From the NCBI GenBank assembly GCA_963727235.1, contig CAVSFZ010000020.1, positions 124,001-188,000 on the forward strand: a stretch of 64,000 nt of DNA, given 5' to 3'. Numbering within the stretch: the first letter of the stretch is position 1; each line of letters opens with the position of its first letter. Positions 35,729-43,514 of this stretch are shown here, one piece after another. The translations under genes and the position numbers were made by a program. The stretch is from CAVPTL01 sp963727235. GTDB taxonomy: Bacteria; Actinomycetota; Thermoleophilia; Gaiellales; JAICJC01. The notes beneath the pieces are model-generated. The model was not told where the DNA came from. It worked only from the letters and a program-made list of their open reading frames with translations, and made no database searches.

Positions 35729-36367
35729 ATGAGCGCCTCCTCACCCAGCCGGGCACCACTCAAGCTCTACCCCGATGTACCCAGCCGCCGGAGCAAGGCG
35801 ATCCTGGCCGACGTGGTGGTGGTGGCCCTGCTGGTGTTCTTCGGCTGGACTGCCAAGGTCGTCCACGATGCGGTCGACGAGCTCGCTGTCCTGGGAAACG
35901 GCGTGCGGGAGGGCGGTCTCTCGGTGCAGAACGGTTTCGGGTCGGCGGCTGATCAGATCCGGGGCGTGCCGCTGGTCGGCGGGAATCTTGCCGACGCCCT
36001 CCAGGGCGCCGGATCCGCCAGCGGCGGAAACGTGGCCGCGCTCGGCAAGCAGGGCGCAGACAGCGTTCATCACCTGGCGCTGGTGCTGGGGCTGGTCGTC
36101 TTCGTCCTGCCGGCGCTGCTGGTGCTGGCCGTGTATCTCCCCCGGCGGGTGCGGCAGGTCAGGCGGCTGACCGCGGCCGCCGGTGTGCTGGCCTACCCCA
36201 ACGATCAGGAGCGGGTGCGGCTGCTGGCCATGCGCGCCGTCTTCGGGTTGCCGTACGGGACGCTCGCGACGTACACCCGCGATCCCTTCGGCGACCTTGC
36301 CGAGGCCCGCTACGACCCGCTCCTGCAGGCGGTGTTCGACGACGCCGGCATCCGGCCCGCTGCCTAG
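35729..36367 (+). CDS. Two-helix membrane protein of unknown function
   Basis: 212 residues. One helix (ILADVVVVALLVFFGWTAKVV) and a second (LALVLGLVVFVLPALLVLAVYLP) flank a Gly/Asn/Ala-rich extracytoplasmic region of about 70 residues. An amphipathic cytoplasmic tail of about 75 residues follows. No recognised domain. It follows trkA in the same direction but has its own TAGGGT element upstream. The role is unknown. Confidence 0.72.
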   Translation: MSASSPSRAPLKLYPDVPSRRSKAILADVVVVALLVFFGWTAKVVHDAVDELAVLGNGVREGGLSVQNGFGSAADQIRGVPLVGGNLADALQGAGSASGGNVAALGKQGADSVHHLALVLGLVVFVLPALLVLAVYLPRRVRQVRRLTAAAGVLAYPNDQERVRLLAMRAVFGLPYGTLATYTRDPFGDLAEARYDPLLQAVFDDAGIRPAA

Positions 36368-36443
36368 ATGGCGTGCCCACCTCAAGCCGCCCACTTGACC
36401 AGATGTTATTGCCAGATTTGCAGGAGCATCGTACATTTAGACC

Positions 36444-36641
36444 ATGGACATTGACGACACCCGCGGCAGCGCAACTCCCCCGCGCAACCTGCAGCTCGCC
36501 GTGTGCCCGGTCGGCGCACTGGGCATCCTCATGCTCGTCACCCACAACCCCACCATCAGCTGGGCCTTCGGCCTCTCCCTGATGGCGTGGTGCCTGGTGA
36601 TGATCGTCTGGCTGCTCAAGAACGACCAGTACACCGCCTAA
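36444..36641 (+). CDS. Small two-helix membrane protein
   Basis: 65 residues. Two hydrophobic stretches (VCPVGALGILMLV and WAFGLSLMAWCLVMIVWLL) are separated by THNPTIS. TACATT ends 6 nt before the ATG, consistent with leaderless expression, and a REP palindrome follows 9 nt after the stop. The sequence shows no known family. Coding is likely but unproven. Confidence 0.6.
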   Translation: MDIDDTRGSATPPRNLQLAVCPVGALGILMLVTHNPTISWAFGLSLMAWCLVMIVWLLKNDQYTA

Positions 36642-36650
36642 CCCGCTCCC

Positions 36651-36685
36651 CGTGAATAAAAGGTGCCAGGCACCTTTTATTCACG
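36651..36685. repeat. REP-like palindrome 2
   Basis: The longest copy: perfect 17-bp arms from CGTGAATAAAAGGTGCC around a central A. It sits just after the small membrane-protein gene and can act as a terminator. Confidence 0.85.
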
Positions 36686-36789
36686 CGTGTCTGCGTTCCA
36701 ACCCGACGCCAACTTTCGGGGCGTATGGTCGCGCCATTGGCCGCCGTGCTGCACGCGGTGGGAGCCGCGGATGAAGACCCCGTGGCCGG

Positions 36790-36837
36790 CCGGGTCGAGT
36801 AGATGACGCAGAGAAGCCCGTTGACTACTCGACCCGG
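36790..36837. repeat. Inverted repeat upstream of MFS exporter gene
   Basis: Arms CCGGGTCGAGTAG and CTACTCGACCCGG (13 bp, perfect) are separated by 22 nt and end 17 bp before the MFS start. It could be a regulatory stem-loop in the leader or a dimeric regulator site. The rest of the gap from 36686 shows nothing clear. Confidence 0.55.
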
Positions 36838-36854
36838 TTCCGCAGACATCTACC

Positions 36855-38156
36855 GTGCAGCCGATGGGGTTGCTCTCGCGGATCGTCGTCGACACCAGCG
36901 CACTCAAGGATTCGCGCGACTTCCGGCTGCTGACGCTGGGCACGTTCGTCTCCAGCCTGGGCAGCCAGATCGCCCTGGTGGCACTGCCCTACCAGGTCTA
37001 CATCATCACCGGGTCGTCGTTTCAGGTGGGGCTGATCGGCCTGGTGGAGCTGGTGCCGTTCGTGGCGGCGGCGCTGCTGGCCGGCACCCTGGCCGACCGC
37101 CACGACCGCCGCAAGCTCCTGATGCTGGCCCAGCTGCTGTTGCTGTGCACCTCCACCACCCTTGCGATCCTGGCGGCGCTGGGCCCACCGCCGGTGGCGG
37201 CCCTGTACGTGATCGCCGCGGTCGCCGCCGGGTGCTCGGCGCTTGACCGGCCGACCCGCTCGGCGATGGTGCCGAACATGGTTGGAATCGCGCGGCTCGA
37301 GTCCGCCATCTCCCTGACCTACGGCCTTTACCAGGTGAGCATGGTGGTGGGGCCGGCGCTGGCCGGGGTGATCATCTCTCAGGCGGGACTGACGCTGGCC
37401 TACTCGCTGGACGCGGCCACCTTCATCGCGATGTTCATCGCCGCGGCGATGCTGCGTCCCCAGCCGCCCACCGAGGTCACCGAGCACGAGCCGGTGCTGA
37501 AGTCCGTGCGCGCCGGGCTTCGGTTTGCGTGGAGCAAGGGCGAGCTTATGGGGAGCTTCGTGATCGACATCCTGGCGATGACCTTCGGCATGCCGCGGGC
37601 GCTCTTCCCGGCGCTCGCGCTGACGGTGTACCACGCCGGCCCCACCGGGGTGGGACTTTTGTACGCCGCACTGTCGGCGGGCGCGGTCGTGGCCGCATTC
37701 ACCACCGGGTGGCTGGCTCACGTCTCGCGCCTCGGCGTGCGGATCGTGGTGGTCACCGTCGCGATTTGGGGGGCGGGCATCACCGTGATGGGCCTGACGA
37801 ATCAGCTGTGGGTGGCGATGGTGTGCCTGATCGTGGCCGGGGCGGCCGACAGCATCAGCGCGGTGTGCCGTTCCACCATCCTGCAGACGGCCACCCCGGA
37901 CTCGATGCGAGGGCGGATGTCGTCCATCTTCACGATGGTCGTGGCCGGCGGCCCGCGCCTGGGAGACGTCGAATCGGGTACGGTCGCGGGTGCTGTGGGA
38001 CTGCGCTTCTCGGTGGTGTCGGGAGGGCTTCTGTGCATGATCGGCATCCTCCCGATCGTGGCCGCGTTCCCGGCGTTCTGGCGCTACAACCAGCCCCGTT
38101 CGCAGCCCGACTCGTCAGCGGTCATCGCGCTTGAGCCCGCGCGCAGCCAGGAGTGA
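36855..38156 (+). CDS. MFS exporter (EntS-like)
   Basis: 433 residues and about twelve helices. The loop 2-3 motif GTLADRHDRRKLLM is the MFS motif A, and the order of segments (FRLLTLGTFVSSLGSQIALVALPYQVY) is like the enterobactin-exporter/tetracycline-type family. Efflux of a siderophore or drug is expected from the family, not shown here. Start is GTG 36855 or ATG 36864. The 3' end overlaps a convergent MFS gene by 42 bp. Confidence 0.85.
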   Translation: MQPMGLLSRIVVDTSALKDSRDFRLLTLGTFVSSLGSQIALVALPYQVYIITGSSFQVGLIGLVELVPFVAAALLAGTLADRHDRRKLLMLAQLLLLCTSTTLAILAALGPPPVAALYVIAAVAAGCSALDRPTRSAMVPNMVGIARLESAISLTYGLYQVSMVVGPALAGVIISQAGLTLAYSLDAATFIAMFIAAAMLRPQPPTEVTEHEPVLKSVRAGLRFAWSKGELMGSFVIDILAMTFGMPRALFPALALTVYHAGPTGVGLLYAALSAGAVVAAFTTGWLAHVSRLGVRIVVVTVAIWGAGITVMGLTNQLWVAMVCLIVAGAADSISAVCRSTILQTATPDSMRGRMSSIFTMVVAGGPRLGDVESGTVAGAVGLRFSVVSGGLLCMIGILPIVAAFPAFWRYNQPRSQPDSSAVIALEPARSQE

Positions 38157-39557
38157 CCCGGCCACACAGAGGGCCACCGCCAGTCCGATACCCACCCGGA
38201 AGGCGGTCACGGTGGCGTCGCGTTGCGCCGGCAGCAGCACGTGGGTCGCAAACGGGTCGGCGTTGGGGCGGGGCGAGTTGGCCGCGAACACGAGCGTGAT
38301 CGCAACCCCGATCAGGGGGGTCGCGATCAGCCCGCCCAGGCGCGAGACGGTGGTATTGACTCCCGCCGCTAAGCCGGCGAACTGATCGGGGGCAGCCTTG
38401 AGAGCGGTGCTGGTGATGGGCGCAACCAGCATCGCCAGCCCGAGGGCGAGCACGATCACGCCGGGCAGCGGGATGATCGGATTGGTGCTCGTCACCAGCG
38501 TCAGCAGGACGAGGCCGAGCGCCATCACGAGGGGTGCAACCAACAGGTAGCGGCGAGGGCCGTCCCGGTCGGCCAGCCGGCCGAAGCGGGCGGCGATGAA
38601 GAACATGATGATGCTGATCGGGACAAAGATCAGTGAGGCCCGGGCGGGTGTGTATCCGACCGCGGCGGATTGCAGATAGAGGGCGAGATAGAAGGTCGAC
38701 CCGCCAAGGGCGGCGTACACCACCAGGGTGTAGAGGTTGGCGACCACGAACACCCGTGAGCGCAGCAGCTCCAGAGGCAGCAGCGGATTTGCCGATCGGC
38801 GCTCGCTGTTGACCAGCAGGGCGAGCCCGCCGAGCGACAGCAGAAACGCCCACCACACCGATGCAAACCCCGCCTGGGCACCTTCGATCAGGGCGAAGGT
38901 GAGCCCGCCGAATGTGATCGCGATCGCCGCGGCGCCCACCACCTGCACCGGCCGCGGCTTGGCGGGCAGGTGCTCGTCGGAGCGGCCGGCGTAGGCCAGA
39001 CCCAGCGCGATCAGGGCGGCGGGCAGGTTGATGAAGAAGATCCACCGCCAGGACGCGTACTCGACCAGGATGCCTCCCAGCGGCGGCCCCAGCATGGTGC
39101 CGATGCCGCTCCAGGCCGTCCACTGCCCGACCGCCCGGCCGCTGTCCTTTCCGTATGTGGCTCGCAGCAGGGCCAGGCTGTTGGTGGTGAGAAGCGCCCC
39201 GGCGACGCCCTGCAAGACGCGTGCGACCACCAGCATCATCGTGTTGGGCGCCACCCCGGCGAGCGCCGAGGCCGCAGCGAATCCCCCCACTCCCCACACG
39301 AACAGCACCCACCGCCCGTAGCGATCCCCGAGCGCTCCGGACACGATGTAGAGGGACGCCACCGCCAGCGAGTAGGACAACATCACCCACTGCTGCGCGG
39401 ACAGGCCTGCGTCCAGGTCACGGCCGATCGTCGGCAGCGCGATATTCACCACGGTGCCGTCGATGAAGGTCATGGATGAGCCGATGATGGTGGCGATCAG
39501 GATGAACCGCCTGCGCGAGTCGACCGGCGCCTCGACCTCCACGGGCACCGCCGTCAT
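38115..39557 (-). CDS. MFS drug:H+ antiporter, 14-helix EmrB/QacA type
   Basis: 480 residues. Helix 1 carries FIDGTVVNIALPTIGRDL, the motif D1 diagnostic of DHA2 drug antiporters. LGDRYGRWVLF is motif A, and GVAGALLTTNSLALL lies near motif C. The ATG 39557 (MTAVPVEVEAP) places a short tail before helix 1; longer readings add an unlikely low-complexity extension. Substrate unknown. Convergent with the other MFS gene and divergent from a small zinc-ribbon gene. Confidence 0.87.
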   Translation of the reverse strand: MTAVPVEVEAPVDSRRRFILIATIIGSSMTFIDGTVVNIALPTIGRDLDAGLSAQQWVMLSYSLAVASLYIVSGALGDRYGRWVLFVWGVGGFAAASALAGVAPNTMMLVVARVLQGVAGALLTTNSLALLRATYGKDSGRAVGQWTAWSGIGTMLGPPLGGILVEYASWRWIFFINLPAALIALGLAYAGRSDEHLPAKPRPVQVVGAAAIAITFGGLTFALIEGAQAGFASVWWAFLLSLGGLALLVNSERRSANPLLPLELLRSRVFVVANLYTLVVYAALGGSTFYLALYLQSAAVGYTPARASLIFVPISIIMFFIAARFGRLADRDGPRRYLLVAPLVMALGLVLLTLVTSTNPIIPLPGVIVLALGLAMLVAPITSTALKAAPDQFAGLAAGVNTTVSRLGGLIATPLIGVAITLVFAANSPRPNADPFATHVLLPAQRDATVTAFRVGIGLAVALCVAGSLLAARGLKRDDR

Positions 39558-39614
39558 CGGCGACGAGCCCGGAAATGTTGCACCAACTGCCTCAACCCTG
39601 TCACGATACCGGGC

Positions 39615-39812
39615 ATGGGAGTGACGTACGAGCTCATCGACGCACCCTACCCGTACCTGTGCGCCGTGTATCGCTGCAAGTGCGGAGCCTCCGCCACGAG
39701 CTACGGAGACGAGTCGGGCGAGCCCCCCAAAGGCTGGCGCATCACCCGCGGCGACGTCGATGTGGTGACCTGCCCCCACTGCCTGGAGCGCGCCCAGCTA
39801 CCGGGTGAATAA
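39615..39812 (+). CDS. Small zinc-ribbon-like protein
   Basis: 65 residues with two cysteine pairs, CKC near residue 22 and CPHC near 54, that could bind one zinc. In between is SYGDESGEPPKGWRITRGDVDVV. No enzyme motif. CACGAT ends 7 nt before the ATG (leaderless-type). The last codons GGT GAA TAA are part of REP palindrome 3, so the repeat provides the final residues and the stop. Confidence 0.65.
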   Translation: MGVTYELIDAPYPYLCAVYRCKCGASATSYGDESGEPPKGWRITRGDVDVVTCPHCLERAQLPGE

Positions 39813-39836
39813 CGGTGCCAGGCACCGTTATTCACC
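39804..39836. repeat. REP-like palindrome 3, stop codons for both flanking genes
   Basis: Perfect 16-bp arms GGTGAATAACGGTGCC around a central A. TAA at 39810-39812 ends the zinc-ribbon gene, and TGA at 39834-39832 ends the convergent membrane-protein gene. The arm variant AACGG differs from AAAAGG of copies 1, 2 and 4, with compensating changes on the other side. Confidence 0.87.
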
Positions 39837-40029
39837 AGTGCTTCTTCACCAGGTACAAGGTGCCTTGGACAGCAATTGCAATGGGAATCAACGGCCAGCC
39901 CACGTCGACTCGCCAGAGCGACAACATGTTGGTGATCGTGAGCACGACAACCAGATACGCCCCGATCAGCGCCCCACCCATCAAGGCGCCGATGAACGTG
40001 TTTGGTAGCGGGCGCCAGTAACGTCTCAT
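39832..40029 (-). CDS. Small membrane protein
   Basis: 65 residues with two helices (FIGALMGGALIGAYLVVVLTI and WPLIPIAIAVQGTLYLV) and a basic end KKHW. TACGCT ends 7 nt before the ATG at 40029, which supports this start over one 23 codons upstream. The stop lies in REP palindrome 3. No family recognised. Confidence 0.6.
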   Translation of the reverse strand: MRRYWRPLPNTFIGALMGGALIGAYLVVVLTITNMLSLWRVDVGWPLIPIAIAVQGTLYLVKKHW

Positions 40030-40102
40030 AGCGACCAGCGTAGGACCATCCGCCAGGGTGCCCAAGAGGTCATTCGTCACGATTCTGAGACAACACACGC
40101 AC

Positions 40103-40135
40103 GTGAATAAAAGGTGCCAGGCACCAATTATTCAC
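40103..40135. repeat. REP-like palindrome 4, imperfect
   Basis: The left arm GTGAATAAAAGGTGCC is intact. In the right arm TT is replaced by AA next to the core (GGCACCAATTATTCAC). The minus-strand gene to the right ends GGT GAA TAA within it. Confidence 0.8.
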
Positions 40136-40400
40136 CGGCTCTTGCTGCGTACACGGCCTGGCCGGTTATCGTCGGCTCGGGGAGGCCGGCCGCCTCCAAT
40201 GCCCCGCGGAACTGAGGACTGGTCGAGAAGCCGATGAACACCTCTTCGCTGGGACAGGTGTCGTACACCACGATGCCGTCGGCCACCTGCGTGCACATAT
40301 GCCACTGGATTTTGTCAGCCGGCATCGTCGCCACCAGCTTGTCATAGGCGCGGAGCAGCGTGTCCGGATCGCCGCTGAAGCTATACACGCCGAGATACAT
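40128..40400 (-). CDS. Conserved-looking small protein, unknown function
   Basis: 90 residues of alternating strands and helices (MYLGVYSFSGDPDTLLRAYDKLV, IQWHMCTQVADGIVVYDTCPSEEVFIGF). This suggests a ferredoxin-like or dimeric alpha/beta-barrel fold, but no family is certain. The ATG 40400 has SD AAGGAGGAG; a start seven codons upstream lacks one. It follows the Vps62-like gene by 17 nt on the same strand. Its stop is in REP palindrome 4. Confidence 0.65.
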   Translation of the reverse strand: MYLGVYSFSGDPDTLLRAYDKLVATMPADKIQWHMCTQVADGIVVYDTCPSEEVFIGFSTSPQFRGALEAAGLPEPTITGQAVYAARAGE

Positions 40401-40417
40401 GGCTCCTCCTTCTGGCT

Positions 40418-42355
40418 TCACTGACTCGTTGCGGGGCCGCCGAGGTCGATCTCAGACGGTAGCTCCCGTGTCTGAACAGGTGGTGAGAGCTGGTGACGTA
40501 CGCGGGCATCAAAATACACGTACATCGTGGTCAGAGCCACGAACGGCATCGCGATCACGTACACCAGGCCTGCAATCACGTTGAGCAGACCGAGCGGCAC
40601 GTCGGTGAAGAGGATCAGCAGGGTGCCGATCAGCGGGCCGGCTGCCAGCGTGACAGCCGCCGCCGCGATCGTGAGCGAGCCGACCTTGAGCCACCCGCCG
40701 CGCACCAGCCGCCCGCTGCGCCCCAGTGCGCGCATCGACCCGAGATCCTCCAGCTCGACTGCAGGCACGATCAGCGCCCAGCGCACCGCGAGCCAGATCG
40801 CAATCGGCATGAGGAAGATCGAGGTCAGAAGCAGCGACACCGTGACGACCCCGATCACCAGCGCCCCCAGCAATGGCCGGATGCTGCCCACCACCATCCG
40901 GTAGGCCTGCACCGGCCCGACCGGCCGGTGATTGTCGATCTCGATCAGTGCCCGCGCCGTCGCCGCCTGCACCAGCCCCAGACCCAGCAGCGTGAGCGCA
41001 GTGCCGATCGCAAACACCACCAGCACGAACACGCTGGCAGCCCCACCTTCGCTTTCGATCCCCAGGATCGACGACGCACCCAGGACGAGTGCCTGAAGCA
41101 CGGTGATCACCAGCGAGATCGGGAGCACCAGCAGCCCGATGCCGACGAACAGGCGCAAGCGGGACACGTACATGCGGGCGGCGGCGGACAGAATCTGACC
41201 CCAGCTCCGCTGCCGGGCCAGCCGGAGCGGCGCCGCCGGGCGCCAGCGCGCCCGCGACAGCAGGTACACCAGCAGCACCAGCAGCGCCCCCACGATCGCG
41301 ATGGTGGGCGTGGGATGATCGATCGCCCGGCCGAGCAATCGCGATCCGTGCTTGATCGCGCCGCAGAAGAAGTCGGTGGTGGCCGTCCCCAGCGCACCGC
41401 CCGCCGGCACGGCGTAGGCCCGGTCGCGCCAACCCTGAGACCACGCGATCGGATGTGTCCACGAGGTCTTCAGATTGGGGCCGGTTGGTCCGTTGAAGAA
41501 CGCGGGCTGGAGCTCGCCCCAGCGGCCCTCGAACCCGATCCAGGGGTCGGACACCAGCGCCTCGGCGGGGTCGCTGGGGATCGTGCCCACGTCCGGGTTG
41601 ATGTTCAGATCAGCGTTGCGGGTGTCGTCACAGCCGACCCCCTGCGACCCGGAGGCGCCGAGATAGAGCTCCGAGGAGTAGAAGTTCGCGTGTGAGCCGG
41701 CGGCCGGGTACACCACCGGATGGGTACCGTCGACCAGCTCGAGCTTGGGATCCGTCCAGCTGGACCGCTCGGCCCCCTCATGCTGGCTGTATCCGACCTC
41801 GTAGGGCGTCGTCTCGAGCGCCTGGGCGGCCGTGGCGGCGTGGAAGTTGATCTGGATCATCTCCCAGTCGCCCTCATGCAGGTTGTTCCAGTCGTTGAAG
41901 ACGTAGAACATCCAGTACTGCAGCGCGATCTGCCCGGGGTAGTCGGGGTCGGTGGCGACGTGCGCGTACACCTTGGGGGTATGCCCCTCGTTGATCCGGC
42001 GCGACCAGTCGATGTAGCCACACCCGGGATTGAGCGCATCTCCGGGGAAGTCGAGGTGGTACTCGTAGAGGCCGTGCTGAAGGTCGGAAGCGCTGGGCGC
42101 CACCTTGATCAGATCGGCGCCGCCCCACGGGCCGCGCAACGCCACCGTCGGCTCGTCAAACAGCAGGTTGACGTCGATTGGCACGTACGGATCCCCCGGG
42201 CCGCACTCGCTGGGCGCAGCGACCAGCTTCACGACCGGGGCGTAGCGCGCCGCCAACGCGGCCTCGGACGCCGGGTCGGCAAAGGCCGCCGGAGCCGCTG
42301 CCAACGAGCACAGCGCGATGCAGGCGAGCAGCAACCAGCGAAACCACATGCTCAT
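40418..42355 (-). CDS. Secreted Vps62-like domain fused to multi-helix membrane domain
   Basis: 645 residues. A signal peptide (WFRWLLLACIALCSLAAAPAAFA) precedes an extracytoplasmic domain of about 300 residues. Its features (VPIDVNLLFDEPTVALRG, IALQYWMFYVFNDWNNLHEGDWEMIQINF, YPAAGSHANFY) match the Vps62-related/DUF946 family. One helix near 310-335, then a membrane region with several helices (about 370-620) resembling glycerophosphodiester phosphodiesterase-type membrane domains, completes it. The function of the fusion is unknown; an envelope role is likely. ATG 42355 or 42349 both place the signal peptide at the N-terminus. Confidence 0.72.
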   Translation of the reverse strand: MSMWFRWLLLACIALCSLAAAPAAFADPASEAALAARYAPVVKLVAAPSECGPGDPYVPIDVNLLFDEPTVALRGPWGGADLIKVAPSASDLQHGLYEYHLDFPGDALNPGCGYIDWSRRINEGHTPKVYAHVATDPDYPGQIALQYWMFYVFNDWNNLHEGDWEMIQINFHAATAAQALETTPYEVGYSQHEGAERSSWTDPKLELVDGTHPVVYPAAGSHANFYSSELYLGASGSQGVGCDDTRNADLNINPDVGTIPSDPAEALVSDPWIGFEGRWGELQPAFFNGPTGPNLKTSWTHPIAWSQGWRDRAYAVPAGGALGTATTDFFCGAIKHGSRLLGRAIDHPTPTIAIVGALLVLLVYLLSRARWRPAAPLRLARQRSWGQILSAAARMYVSRLRLFVGIGLLVLPISLVITVLQALVLGASSILGIESEGGAASVFVLVVFAIGTALTLLGLGLVQAATARALIEIDNHRPVGPVQAYRMVVGSIRPLLGALVIGVVTVSLLLTSIFLMPIAIWLAVRWALIVPAVELEDLGSMRALGRSGRLVRGGWLKVGSLTIAAAAVTLAAGPLIGTLLILFTDVPLGLLNVIAGLVYVIAMPFVALTTMYVYFDARVRHQLSPPVQTRELPSEIDLGGPATSQ

Positions 42356-42426
42356 GACGGGGATTGTCGCAGCGGGGTCGGCGCGAGCCCGGTGTAACGC
42401 GGGCCCTCGAAGTGGGACACTAGGCC

Positions 42427-43140
42427 ATGAGCACGATCTCCCTGGCGCCGCTGCCGGCCGCCTACACCGAGACCACAGAAGCCCTGCACCGGCTGGCCGT
42501 GTACGTGATCGCACCGGCCCAGCGGCTCCAAAATGGCGAGATCATCCTGCGTGCGACTCCGGGAGGGTTCTCCACGTTTGAGTTCAACGGCAGGGTGATC
42601 GGTGTCGACGGAGACGTGCTGGTGGTGGACGAGACGCGCCTTCCCATCACCACCCTCAACACCGCCGCCGAGGCGGTCGGGATCGCACCCGACGTCGGCC
42701 AGCAAGAGCAGTTTGACGTCCCGCCGTACGGCGACTTGGACGAGCGCCTGCGGGTGGACCGCGCGGCCGCGCTTGCCCTCGGTCGGTGGTACGCGTTCGT
42801 GACCGCCGCGTTGGACACGCTGCGGGCCGAAGCCGATTCGGAGGACGACGCCTCGATCGTCCGGATCTGGCCCGAGCACTTCGACGCAGCGATCGACATG
42901 GGGGACAACACAGCGGGACGGCGCGGCACCTACGGAGGGTCGCCGGGCGACGGCCACCACGCCGAGCCGTACCTGTACGTCTCGCCCTGGGCCGGCCGGA
43001 TCGACGAGTTCTTCGGCGATCCCACCTTCAGGGGGGCGTCGCTGCTCCACTCCGAGCTGGTGGTCGAGAACGACCCGATGTCAGCGGCCCTTGCGTTCCT
43101 CCGTGAAGCACGCGCTCGCATCCGGCGCCACGCAGGGTGA
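42427..43140 (+). CDS. Hypothetical protein, mixed alpha/beta
   Basis: 237 residues. A first half LHRLAVYVIAPAQRLQNGEIILRATPGGFSTFEFNGRVIGVDGDVLVV and a second half with DASIVRIWPEHFDAAIDMG and HHAEPYLYVSPWAGRIDEFFGDP look like a soluble, conserved actinobacterial protein of unknown function. The second-half pattern is consistent between strands and has no signal peptide. GACACT ends 5 nt before the ATG (leaderless-type). The TGA stop is the first element of REP palindrome 5. Confidence 0.72.
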   Translation: MSTISLAPLPAAYTETTEALHRLAVYVIAPAQRLQNGEIILRATPGGFSTFEFNGRVIGVDGDVLVVDETRLPITTLNTAAEAVGIAPDVGQQEQFDVPPYGDLDERLRVDRAAALALGRWYAFVTAALDTLRAEADSEDDASIVRIWPEHFDAAIDMGDNTAGRRGTYGGSPGDGHHAEPYLYVSPWAGRIDEFFGDPTFRGASLLHSELVVENDPMSAALAFLREARARIRRHAG

Positions 43141-43178
43141 ATAACGGTGAACAACGGTGCCTGGCACCGTTATTCACC
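43136..43178. repeat. REP-like palindrome 5 with a duplicated half-arm
   Basis: The core GGTGCC-T-GGCACC with right arm GTTATTCACC. The left arm holds two tandem 10-mers, GGTGAATAAC and GGTGAACAAC, so either can pair with the single right arm. The TGA of the preceding gene is inside the first 10-mer. Confidence 0.82.
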
Positions 43179-43250
43179 AGAGACGGCCCGCGAATTCGCC
43201 GCACCGGTAGAATGCCCTCTCTCGGGCACCGGGATCCGCGCCCGAGATGA

Positions 43251-43323
43251 GCGCCCGTAGCTCAGGGGATAGAGCGCTGCCCTGCGGAGGCAGAGGTCGC
43301 ACGTTCGAATCGTGCCGGGCGCA
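43251..43323 (+). tRNA. tRNA-Arg(GCG)
   Basis: The acceptor stem GCGCCCG/CGGGCGC, discriminator A, D-arm, anticodon stem CTGCC/GGCAG and T-loop TTCGAAT are all regular. The loop reads CTGCGGA, so the anticodon is GCG (43284-43286), cognate to CGC. Bacteria normally read CGC/CGU with anticodon ACG (inosine). The body resembles a tRNA-Arg(CCG) with one changed base. CCA is not encoded. Confidence 0.9.
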
Positions 43324-43514
43324 TGGCCGAGATGTGGGGGCTCATGGGGGGCGGCAAGGGCGTTGACGACCCCGCCTGCGCCGCGGCGAATGCTGGCTAC
43401 ACGCATAGCCACGTCGCGCCGGTCGCACGGTGAACCGGATGGTGTTTACTCCAATCCTCGCCTTGGTTGTGTGCGTTTCGCTCATTCCGCGGCCGCGGTC
43501 GGTAGGGTGACCGT

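Noticed and set aside
36651..43178. Clustered palindromes as a CRISPR array or IS ends
   Set aside because: Spacing is irregular with genes in between, copies are self-complementary, and there are no cas or transposase genes in the window.
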